NCBI GenBank assembly: GCA_900767195.1
Contig: CAAFYG010000078.1
Span: 18,341 to 82,340 of the forward strand
From: Clostridia bacterium
GTDB lineage: Bacteria; Bacillota; Clostridia; Christensenellales; Borkfalkiaceae
Direction of reading: 5' to 3'
Length of the DNA stretch: 64,000 nucleotides
In this document: positions 1 to 6,916 of the stretch, piece by piece
Layout of the letters: each line of letters opens with the position of its first letter
Numbering within the stretch: position 1 is the first letter of the stretch
The notes under the pieces: generated by a model
What the model was told of the DNA's origin: nothing
Database searches by the model: none
What the model saw: the letters and a program-made list of their open reading frames with translations, nothing else
Program-made: the position numbers and the translations under genes

Positions 1-1369
1 CGTAGCCTAAGTCCGCGAGTTTTTCGCGCAGCTCGTCGCTTTTTTGCCAGTCTTTCGCCGCGCGCGCCGCCTTTCTCTCTTCCGCGATCGCAAGCACGGC
101 TTCGGGAATGGTTTCTTCGTGCGCCTTGTCGTACCACGCGAGATATTCGCACGGTTTCTTTTCGAATAAACCGAGCAGAGAGTAGGTTTTTCGCACCTGC
201 CTTGCAAGGGCGATCGCCCTGCCGTTTTTCGCCGCAAGATCCGCGCGGATTTCTTTGAAAATCGCAAACAGATCGCTTAAAGCAAGCGCGGTGTTGAAAT
301 CGTCGTCCATCGCCGCGTCGAAGTTTTTATCTGCCTTTCCGGCATAAGCAATATCATCGCCGCTTGCCTGCAAACCCGCCGCTTCCGCTTTATCCGCCTC
401 GTCAAGCACAAGATAAAAATCGCGCATGTGCTTTTCGGCCTCGGGGAAAAGATCGTTTGTAATATTGATATCGCCGCGGTAATTCGTCTGCAAAAGCGCG
501 AATTTAATCGCTTCGTCCGAATACTTATCGAGAAGATCGGAAAGAAGCAGACTGTTCCCGAGCGACTTGCTCATTTTCTGCCCGTTCACTTTGATTAAGC
601 CGTTGTGCGTCCAGTATTTCACAAACCGCTTGCCCGTAAGAGCTTCGCTCTGCGCGATTTCGTTTTCGTGGTGCGGAAAGATAAGATCTCTGCCGCCGCC
701 GTGCAGATCGATCTGATCGCCGAACGCCGCGCGGTTCATCGCCGAACATTCGATATGCCACCCCGGGCGACCTTTGCCCCACGGCGAATCCCACGCGATT
801 TCGCCCGGTTTCGCCGCCTTCCACAGCGCGAAATCGTAGGCGTGCTTTTTCTGTTCGTCGTTGTCCACGCGCACGCCGTCGAGCGCGTCTTCGAGATTGC
901 GCCCCGATAAATGACCGTAGGCGGGATAGGTGTCCACGTCGAAATAAACACAGCCGTCCGCCGTGGCGTAGGCATGACCTTTATCGATCAGACCCTGAAT
1001 GAAAGAGATAATATTGCCGATATTTTCGGTGGCTTTCAGCCAAAGATCCGGATCGTCCACATGGAATCGGCGCATCACGCCGTTGATATTTTCGATCATT
1101 TTCGCCGCGTAAAGCTCGGCGGGAATCCCGGTTTCGCGGGATTTCATAATAATTTTATCGTCCACGTCGGTGTAGTTGCGCGCGTAGGTAACGTCGAAAC
1201 CCTTTTTTTCGAGATATTTGCGCATAATGTCGTAAATGAGAGCCTGATAGCCATGCCCCACATGCGCCTCTCCGGAAACGGTGATGCCGCACGCGTACAT
1301 TTTCACCTTTCCTTTTTCCATAGGGACGAATTCTTCTTTTTGCCTTGTCAACGAATTATAAATTTTCAT
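1..1369 (-). CDS. cysS: Cysteinyl-tRNA synthetase (3' end beyond window)
   Basis: Class I aminoacyl-tRNA synthetase that charges tRNA-Cys in the cytoplasm. Translation from the ATG at 1369 reads MKIYNSLTRQKEEF and keeps the family landmarks: a zinc-ligand Cys at residue 27 (YACG), a HIGH-type motif HVGH at 36-39 and KMSKS near residue 265. About 456 residues are visible and the reading frame runs off the left edge, so the C-terminus is missing. Around the HIGH motif it reads GITVSGEAHVGHG where most CysRS have PTVYDYAHIGHA, a divergent but plausible variant. A copy of the dispersed repeat (1381-1515) lies just upstream. Confidence 0.95.
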   Translation of the reverse strand, partial: MKIYNSLTRQKEEFVPMEKGKVKMYACGITVSGEAHVGHGYQALIYDIMRKYLEKKGFDVTYARNYTDVDDKIIMKSRETGIPAELYAAKMIENINGVMRRFHVDDPDLWLKATENIGNIISFIQGLIDKGHAYATADGCVYFDVDTYPAYGHLSGRNLEDALDGVRVDNDEQKKHAYDFALWKAAKPGEIAWDSPWGKGRPGWHIECSAMNRAAFGDQIDLHGGGRDLIFPHHENEIAQSEALTGKRFVKYWTHNGLIKVNGQKMSKSLGNSLLLSDLLDKYSDEAIKFALLQTNYRGDINITNDLFPEAEKHMRDFYLVLDEADKAEAAGLQASGDDIAYAGKADKNFDAAMDDDFNTALALSDLFAIFKEIRADLAAKNGRAIALARQVRKTYSLLGLFEKKPCEYLAWYDKAHEETIPEAVLAIAEERKAARAAKDWQKSDELREKLADLGY

Positions 1370-1380
1370 AGTATTGCCTT

Positions 1381-1515
1381 TTTGATTTTTGCCTTATTCC
1401 AAGGCTTCCCCTTGCTTCATTTTGCTTACCGCAAAATTCAGCAAAAATTGTCAGCCTATTTCATAGGCTTCCCCTCGGGGGGAAGCTGTCCGTGAAACGG
1501 ACGGATGAGGGGCAG
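1381..1515 (+). repeat. Dispersed modular hairpin repeat, locus 1
   Basis: Noncoding stretch between cysS and the next gene. It contains the module with CTTGCTTCATTTTGC and CAGCAAAAATTGTCAGCC, then three hairpins: GCCTAT/ATAGGC, GCTTCCCC/GGGGAAGC and GTCCG/CGGAC (1488-1492 with 1498-1502), ending in GGATGAGGGG. The same modules recur near 4.0, 13.6, 41.8, 54.0 and 59.1 kb. Confidence 0.8.
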
Positions 1516-1551
1516 TAACACATTAAGCGTAAAGCAATCAAGAGCGCACGC

Positions 1552-2190
1552 TTATTCGCAAATGAAGAACAAGCCGTCTACGGCATACTCTTCCATCGCC
1601 GCGTCTATCATTTCCGCATTATGCACTTTATTCACAAGCAGATACGAAATCACCACGTCTTTCACCACCGCGTAATCAAAGCGCATGCCGCAAATTCCCA
1701 TCAGAGCTTCGGTGTCCTGCACGGAAAAGCCGCAAGCCAGAGCCAGAGTGAAAAGCAGGTTTTTCGTAGGGTAATACGCCCCTTTCAAAAGCCGCTTTTT
1801 CGTTTTTTCGCTAATGTCCGTCACGCTAAGAGCCTGCTCGGCGGTAATCGAATACTTCGCGCAAACGCCCGCAAACACCTTTTTAAACGAGTACTTCGAG
1901 CGGTTACATCGACCGCGCTCGAAAAATCCGAGCGGACGAAACGAAAACGAAAACGTATAATCCGCCATGCGCTCTTTCAGCTGCGATAAAAGCGAAGCTT
2001 TGTTTTCCTGCAAACTCAGCCGCATCGTTTCGGGCGGAAGCGTGTAGGAATAATCCGTGCCGTCCTCGCGCCGCTGCGTCGTCTGCATTTTGGGCATCAC
2101 GTAGCCTTTCAGCACGCACATTCTGTCGTAATTGGCGTACTTTTCGCAAAAATAATCGTCGAGATCGGCAACGAAAGCGTATTTTTCCAC
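1552..2190 (-). CDS. Hypothetical protein with C-terminal HTH-like helical region
   Basis: Unrecognised cytoplasmic protein of 212 residues, starting at a GTG codon with a good ribosome binding site (AAGGGAG). The N-terminal half has no motif I can name. The C-terminal half (about residues 115-195) resembles a small all-helical HTH-like module: a stretch like ISEKTKKRLLKGAYYPTK, then a repeat-like pair of helices (LALACGFSVQDTEALMGICG). Such domains occur in Clostridial XRE-like proteins, so DNA or protein binding is possible but not shown. It has its own promoter (2266-2294) and stands alone, convergent with nothing and divergent from the DeoR gene. Confidence 0.7.
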   Translation of the reverse strand: MEKYAFVADLDDYFCEKYANYDRMCVLKGYVMPKMQTTQRREDGTDYSYTLPPETMRLSLQENKASLLSQLKERMADYTFSFSFRPLGFFERGRCNRSKYSFKKVFAGVCAKYSITAEQALSVTDISEKTKKRLLKGAYYPTKNLLFTLALACGFSVQDTEALMGICGMRFDYAVVKDVVISYLLVNKVHNAEMIDAAMEEYAVDGLFFICE

Positions 2191-2265
2191 GATTTTCTCT
2201 CCCTTACGCCGCCGTTTTTTCTTCGCGAAACCCGCAAAAAAGGTACACCGCGCGCGATTTTAATT

Positions 2266-2294
2266 ATTATAGCATATTTTGCTTAAAAATACAA
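2266..2294 (-). promoter_or_regulatory. Promoter of the 1552-2190 gene
   Basis: On the minus strand TTGTAT (2294-2289), a 17-bp spacer and TATAAT (2271-2266) lie about 75 bp upstream of the GTG start. Confidence 0.65.
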
Positions 2295-2445
2295 CTGTTT
2301 ATTGCCGAAACGCCGTGCAAATTTTTAACTTTTCTTTTCTCCGTTTCCGCCTCTTTTTTCGTGCGTCTTTTTCGCGCCGGACTGTTGCAATTTGTATTTT
2401 TTTGTGCGTTTCGATAATTTTTTTATAAAAACTATCCCGAAACAC

Positions 2446-2474
2446 TTGCATTTTTGTGAATTTTGTGATAAATT
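2446..2474 (+). promoter_or_regulatory. Probable promoter of the DeoR-family gene
   Basis: TTGCAT (2446-2451), 17 bp, TAAATT (2469-2474), 43 bp upstream of the ATG. The 327-bp divergent spacer is otherwise AT-rich, with no other gene seen. Confidence 0.5.
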
Positions 2475-2517
2475 TTAATAGCAAAGCGAATTTACCGAAA
2501 GAGGATAACCAGAAAAA

Positions 2518-3276
2518 ATGAAACGCGAAAGAATCGAAGAACTTGCGGAACTGATCAACAAGCGCGGCAAGATGACGCTCGAACAATTAGAAGAATACTT
2601 CCCCAAAGTATCGCAGATGACGCTCAGGCGCGATCTTTTCCAGCTCGAAGAAGAGGGGAAAATTATCCGTATCCGCGGCGGCGCGCTCTCCGTAAAAGAC
2701 GTGCAGAAAACCTCGGGCGAGCCGTACGTGAAAAAAACCACCCTGCACACCGACGAAAAAATCGCCATCGCGCAAAAGGCGGCAATGCTTGTGGACGAAG
2801 GCACGTCGATTTTCATCGACGGCGGCACAACGGCGCTCTATTTTGCCAAGGAACTGCCCGATATGAAGTGCAACGTGTTTACGAACGGCATCGCCGTGGC
2901 GCAGGAACTCGCGCAGAAGAAAAACGTCACCGTCAATCTTCTCGGCGGACTTTTGATCAAAGACAATTTATCCACGGCTTCGCCGCTCGCGGCGCAGTAT
3001 TTTGCGGACACAAACTTCGAGCTTGCGATTATTTCGGCGTCGGCGTTCACGCCGGAAAGCGGCTTTTCGTGCGGCGCGCAGGTGGAAGCGGATCTTTTGC
3101 GTTTTGTGCGCAAAAAGGCGAAATTCGTGTACATGATGCTCGATTCCTCGAAAATCGGCAAGATCATGCCCTACACGTTCGCCCGCCCCGAAGATATCAA
3201 CGTGCTGATCACCGACGAAGCCTTCCCGCAGTCGCTCAAAGAGCAATTCAAAGAAAAAGACATCGTGGTGATGTAA
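2518..3276 (+). CDS. DeoR-family transcriptional regulator
   Basis: Repressor of the DeoR/GlpR type, 252 residues, full length for the family. The N-terminal HTH is visible (MTLEQLEEYFPKVSQMTLRR, where the recognition helix has the typical S-x-x-T-x-R-R pattern). It is followed by the GGA linker and the C-terminal sugar-phosphate sensor domain containing IDGGTTALYFA and NGIAVAQELA. Such proteins usually sense a phosphorylated sugar and control carbohydrate genes. No obvious target operon adjoins it on the same strand. The nearest sugar genes are the ROK kinase and the galactosidase operon a few kb away, so any link to them is inference. The gene ends at a shared terminator. Confidence 0.9.
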   Translation: MKRERIEELAELINKRGKMTLEQLEEYFPKVSQMTLRRDLFQLEEEGKIIRIRGGALSVKDVQKTSGEPYVKKTTLHTDEKIAIAQKAAMLVDEGTSIFIDGGTTALYFAKELPDMKCNVFTNGIAVAQELAQKKNVTVNLLGGLLIKDNLSTASPLAAQYFADTNFELAIISASAFTPESGFSCGAQVEADLLRFVRKKAKFVYMMLDSSKIGKIMPYTFARPEDINVLITDEAFPQSLKEQFKEKDIVVM

Positions 3277-3336
3277 AGCGATGCAAAGTGATGTAAAACG
3301 ATGCAACCGGCAACAACCGGAAATAAAACAAACGAC

Positions 3337-3371
3337 AAAACGCCCCGGGAGATCATTCCCGAGGCGTTTTT
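3337..3371. terminator. Bidirectional terminator
   Basis: AAAACGCC-CGGGA stem, loop GATCAT, matching 3' arm TCCCG-GGCGTTTT with T-tract; A-tract on the other side. It sits between the converging DeoR and LOG-like genes. Confidence 0.8.
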
Positions 3372-3391
3372 ATTGTGATTTTATGCGGTTT

Positions 3392-3964
3392 TTACTCTCT
3401 GCCGATCCCCTGATGGCGGCGCGTATAGAGATGGATTTTCTCGTTTAAAATTTTCATCGCCTGTTCGGGAGTAGTCACGCCGAACACTTTATCGTCCGGC
3501 AGATTTTCGTATCGCACCACGTCGTCGAGTCTCATGCCCGCAAGTTTTTCGCTCCATCCGCCCGAATTTTCAAACGCGATCACAAGGCGGTTAAACGACC
3601 AGGCAAACGAATATTCGCAAAGCGTACCCGCGCCGCCGCCGATGCCGATCACCGCGTCCGCATTGGCAACGAGAGCGTTTCTCATCACGTCGAGTCCCGT
3701 CGGCACGGCAATATCGGCGTATTCGTTGGCGATTTCGGTATCGAACGACGGCACAAGCGCGATGGTATCGCCCTCTTTATATTTTTCGCTTGCGTGCGCG
3801 CCTTTCATCACCGCGCGCATAATGCCGCCGAGACCGCCCGATTGCACTCTATACCCGTTATCCACAAGCGCCTTGCCCGTTTCGAAGGCGAGTTTATATC
3901 TGAGCGAGCCTTCTTCCACGGCTCTGTTCCCGATCACGGAAACCACTTTTCTTCTTTCATTCAT
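3392..3964 (-). CDS. LOG-like Rossmann nucleotide-binding protein (TIGR00725 type)
   Basis: Cytoplasmic SLOG/LOG-superfamily protein of 190 residues. It shows the N-terminal SVIGNRAVEEG strand-loop, the GGLGGIM loop near residue 43 and the signature GGGAGTLCE (about residues 110-118), equivalent to the PGGxGTxxE motif of lysine decarboxylase-like/LOG proteins, which bind nucleotides or hydrolyse nucleoside monophosphates. Members of this subgroup are functionally poorly defined. It has a clear ribosome binding site (AAGGAG) and stands alone, with a repeat-filled stretch upstream. Confidence 0.85.
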   Translation of the reverse strand: MNERRKVVSVIGNRAVEEGSLRYKLAFETGKALVDNGYRVQSGGLGGIMRAVMKGAHASEKYKEGDTIALVPSFDTEIANEYADIAVPTGLDVMRNALVANADAVIGIGGGAGTLCEYSFAWSFNRLVIAFENSGGWSEKLAGMRLDDVVRYENLPDDKVFGVTTPEQAMKILNEKIHLYTRRHQGIGRE

Positions 3965-3985
3965 AGCAATATCTCCTTGTTAAAA

Positions 3986-4270
3986 TATCTATGCCTCTTT
4001 CCAAGGCTTCCCCTTGCTTCATTTTGCTCAACGCAAAACTCAGCAAAAATTGTCAGCCTCTTCGTGGCTTCCCCTTGCTTCATTTTGCTCAATGCAAAAT
4101 TCAGCAAAAATTGTCAGCCACTTCGTGGCTTCCCCTCGGGGGGAGGCTCTGCCCGATAGGGCGGTGGTGAGGGGCGTAGCATATTATGCTTAGCCCATTT
4201 TTGGTTTTCTGAATATTCCGGAAGGAATTTCCGAAAATCAAGGGGCGTAGCATTTTATGCGCAGCCCATT
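3986..4270 (+). repeat. Dispersed modular hairpin repeat, locus 2
   Basis: A 330-bp noncoding gap, mostly repeat. The CTTGCTTCATTTTGCTCAA / CAGCAAAAATTGTCAGCC module is present twice in tandem (about 4012-4060 and 4070-4120). A GCCAC/GTGGC hairpin, GCTTCCCC/GGGGAGGC, and GCCC-GATA-GGGC (4151-4162) follow, then GGTGAGGGGCGTAGC and two AT-rich palindromic modules of the type GATTTTC...GAAAATC or AATTTTTC/GAAAAATT. Confidence 0.8.
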
Positions 4271-4432
4271 TTTTTGATTGAAAAATTTCGATGAATTTTT
4301 TCAATCAAAGAGCGCAACATAACTCTTTAACGCCCGAATTTTCTTCGGCAAAGAAATGCGAAGCTTATCATTCGCGGCTCAGCCTTTTTACGCCAAACTC
4401 AACACGCGAATCAGAAGCGAGCGTTTCGCGGC

Positions 4433-5392
4433 TTAAAGTCCGCGAGCCAAAGCGTACGCCCCCCAGATTCCCGCGTCGTTTCCGAGCGTAGCTTTTTCGA
4501 TCTTCAAAGGCACGAATTCCACCGAAGTATATAATTTCTTTTCCACCGCCGCGCGAAGCGGAGCAAATAAATACTCGCCCTCGTTCGAAACGCCGCCGCC
4601 GAGAAGAATCGCTTCGGGGCGCAACACGTTCGCAAGATTCGCAAGTCCCACCGCGAGATGTTCCACATACTCGTCTACGATTTCCTTGCCCCGCGCATCC
4701 CCTGCACGCGCCGCTAAAAACGCCGTCTTACCGTCTACGTTTTCCAGCTTTCCGCCTGCGATTTCCCACATTTTCGTAGTGAGATCCAGCTGCATTTTCC
4801 ATTTCGTCAGTCGAATCAGAGCCGAAGCGGAAGTATACGCTTCAAGGCAACCGTGCCTGCCGCATGTGCAGAGCGCGCCGCCTTCGCAAATCACCATATG
4901 CCCCACTTCCGCGCCCGCGCTTTTATATCCTTCGAGCAGCTTTCCGTCCACGATAATACCGCCGCCCACGCCCGTGCCGAGCGTGATTAAAATGCTGCTG
5001 CCGTACTCTTTGCCCGCGCCGAATTTCGCTTCGCCGAGCGCGGCAACGTTCGCGTCGTTGCTCATTTTAATCTCGGCAACGCCCGTCTTTTCGCGCATTT
5101 TTTCGCCGAGCGGCACTTTAACCCACCCGTAATTCGCCCAACGCACCACCACGCCGGTCGTCACGTCGATATATCCCGGCACGGCCATGCCGATCGCCTC
5201 CACGTTTTCAGGCGCAACGCCCGCTTCCGCGGCAAGCTCTTTGCAAAGCGCCGCCATTTTATCCACCGTGCCTTCGAATCCGTCCTCCGGCTTCGTTGCC
5301 ACAGACTTCTTTTGAATCAGCGCGCCGTCCTCGCCGAAAATCGCGCCTTTCGCGCTCATACCGCCCAGATCGATACCGATGTAGTGTTTCAT
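4433..5392 (-). CDS. ROK-family sugar kinase, glucokinase-like
   Basis: ATP-dependent hexose kinase of the ROK family (319 residues), expected to phosphorylate glucose or a related sugar in the cytosol. Visible landmarks: N-terminal phosphate-binding GIDLGGMSAKG, NDANVAALGE (the catalytic Asp region), LGTGVGGGIIVDGK, the ExGH motif AEVGHM and the zinc motif CTCGRHGCLEAY. The start at 5392 was chosen over an upstream in-frame ATG because it has AAGGAG at the right distance and matches the family N-terminus. A strong promoter is at 5466-5494. It could serve glucose released by the galactosidases nearby, which is inference. Confidence 0.92.
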   Translation of the reverse strand: MKHYIGIDLGGMSAKGAIFGEDGALIQKKSVATKPEDGFEGTVDKMAALCKELAAEAGVAPENVEAIGMAVPGYIDVTTGVVVRWANYGWVKVPLGEKMREKTGVAEIKMSNDANVAALGEAKFGAGKEYGSSILITLGTGVGGGIIVDGKLLEGYKSAGAEVGHMVICEGGALCTCGRHGCLEAYTSASALIRLTKWKMQLDLTTKMWEIAGGKLENVDGKTAFLAARAGDARGKEIVDEYVEHLAVGLANLANVLRPEAILLGGGVSNEGEYLFAPLRAAVEKKLYTSVEFVPLKIEKATLGNDAGIWGAYALARGL

Positions 5393-5465
5393 TGTGTTCT
5401 CCTTACTGTTTTTTATTCGCGGTTTTTCCCGCCGTTCAATTCGCCGACTTATTCGGCTTTCCTGT

Positions 5466-5494
5466 ATTATAACACATTTTCTTGTATTTTTCAA
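5466..5494 (-). promoter_or_regulatory. Promoter of the ROK kinase gene
   Basis: Minus strand TTGAAA (5494-5489), 17 bp, TATAAT (5471-5466). The -35 box overlaps the stop end of the small ORF 5491-5706. Confidence 0.8.
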
Positions 5495-5706
5495 GACGGG
5501 AAAGCAAAAATTTTTCCGAATTTTGTAAATTTTACCGTTTTTTTCGTTATTCTCTCCGCCGCGAGCCGCCGCAACGCAAACAGCGCAAGCGCGCCGCGCC
5601 GTACAATATCCCGCGCCGCCGGCGATAAAATGTGCCGCAAGTTGAATTTCCGGCTCTCTTCGGGAATAAAAGTAAAATCGAGCTTATATTTTTCCCCGTC
5701 CGTCAT
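5491..5706 (-). CDS. Small hypothetical protein coupled to mutY
   Basis: A 71-residue ORF whose ATG overlaps the mutY stop by 4 bp (ATGA), the arrangement expected for translational coupling. The product is basic (MTDGEKYKLDFTFIPEESRK at the start, Arg/Ala-rich middle, Lys-rich C-terminus). It has no domain I recognise and no membrane segment. The ROK promoter begins where it stops. Its reality rests on the coupled start only. Confidence 0.45.
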   Translation of the reverse strand: MTDGEKYKLDFTFIPEESRKFNLRHILSPAARDIVRRGALALFALRRLAAERITKKTVKFTKFGKIFAFPS

Positions 5707-6851
5707 TCGCCCCGCTCAAAATCGCCGAGATAATCCAGGCAGCGGCGGAACGCGGTGGGAAAAGCCACCGTTTCGCGCAATTTTTCCGCCGAAGCCGCTT
5801 CAAACGGCGCGCTTTCCGCCGTCACCGTAAACGCCGTTACGTTCCACTTCACATGCGTGAAAATATGCGTATAGCGATGCTTTTTCAAAATCTTCGCGCC
5901 CGAAACGCCCTGCTCTTTCAGTATACGCAACGCGCGCGCGTTTTCGTCCGTCCCGCCGCCCGCGCCTGAATCATCGCCGAAATCCACGGTTTTTGAAGGA
6001 AACTCGTTCAAGCCGCGCAAAACGCCCGTATTTCGCTTTCTGAAAGCGATCCCGCGCTCCGTCGATATCACGAACGCGTAAATATTTTCCTCGCGCTTGG
6101 GCTTTTTTTCGGGCACTACGGGGTATTCCGCTTCCGCGCCGCAAGCATGCGCGATACACATTGCGCTAAGCGGACACTCGCCGCACGCAGGCGAACGGGG
6201 CGTGCAAACAAGCGCGCCGAGCTCCATCAGAGCCTGCGTAAAATCGGAACAGCCCTGCGGCGTTTTCGGATAAGCGGGCGCAAGCAAGGCTTTTAAGCGC
6301 GCTTTGAAATTCTCGTCCGAAATTTCCGTGCCGTCTGCGGAAAGACGGGCGCACACGCGCAGCACGTTTCCGTCCACGGCGGGCGCGGGCAAGCCGAACG
6401 CGATCGAGCGGATCGCCCCCACGGTGTAATCGCCGATGCCGGGCAGCGCGCGCAGCGATTTTTCGTCCGACGGAAATTTTCCGCCGTACTCTTCGCACAC
6501 GATTTTCGCCGTTTTGTGCAGGTTGCGCGCGCGGGAATAATAGCCTAAGCCTTCCCAGAGTTTCATCAGCGTTTCTTCGTCGCATGCGGCTAAGTCTTCC
6601 ACGGCGGGCAGCGCGCTTAAAAAGCGCAGATAATACTCGCGCGCCGCTTCCACGCGCGTTTGCTGCAACATGATTTCCGATACCCACACGCGATAGGGCG
6701 TGGGATTTTCCCGCCAGGGCAAATCGCGCTTATTCGCCGAAAACCACGCCGTGAGCGGCGCGGTGATCGCGCAGAAATCAAAATCTTCCGCCCGATTTCC
6801 GCCGCCCCCGCCGCGATTCTTTTGTCCGTTCCGTCCGTTTTCCATACGCAC
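5703..6851 (-). CDS. mutY: A/G-specific adenine DNA glycosylase
   Basis: Base-excision repair enzyme that removes adenine opposite 8-oxoguanine. Full-length (382 residues from the first ATG; the second ATG at 6845 is equally possible). Motifs seen: catalytic Glu region SEIMLQQTRV, helix-hairpin-helix LPGIGDYTVGAI with catalytic Asp in AVDGNVLRV, and the 4Fe-4S ligands C-x6-C-x2-C-x5-C (CTPRSPACGECPLSAMC). A C-terminal NUDIX-like domain contains HRYTHIFTHVKW. The N-terminal 20 residues are Gly/Asn-rich and probably dispensable. A 71-residue ORF follows with a 4-bp overlap. Confidence 0.93.
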   Translation of the reverse strand: MRMENGRNGQKNRGGGGGNRAEDFDFCAITAPLTAWFSANKRDLPWRENPTPYRVWVSEIMLQQTRVEAAREYYLRFLSALPAVEDLAACDEETLMKLWEGLGYYSRARNLHKTAKIVCEEYGGKFPSDEKSLRALPGIGDYTVGAIRSIAFGLPAPAVDGNVLRVCARLSADGTEISDENFKARLKALLAPAYPKTPQGCSDFTQALMELGALVCTPRSPACGECPLSAMCIAHACGAEAEYPVVPEKKPKREENIYAFVISTERGIAFRKRNTGVLRGLNEFPSKTVDFGDDSGAGGGTDENARALRILKEQGVSGAKILKKHRYTHIFTHVKWNVTAFTVTAESAPFEAASAEKLRETVAFPTAFRRCLDYLGDFERGE

Positions 6852-6860
6852 CCGTTATTT

Positions 6861-6890
6861 AAGGCAATGCCGCACAGAAATTGTGCGGCA
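6861..6890 (+). repeat. 30-bp hairpin repeat, copy 1
   Basis: AAGGCAATGCCGCACAGAAA followed by TTGTGCGGCA; stem GCCGCACA (6869-6876) with TGTGCGGC (6882-6889). A near-identical 30-bp element is at 41541-41570, with the stem base pair changed from A-T to G-C. Lies between mutY and the GH2 gene. Confidence 0.6.
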
Positions 6891-6916
6891 CTCTTTCTTA
6901 TGTCAATTCAAAAACT

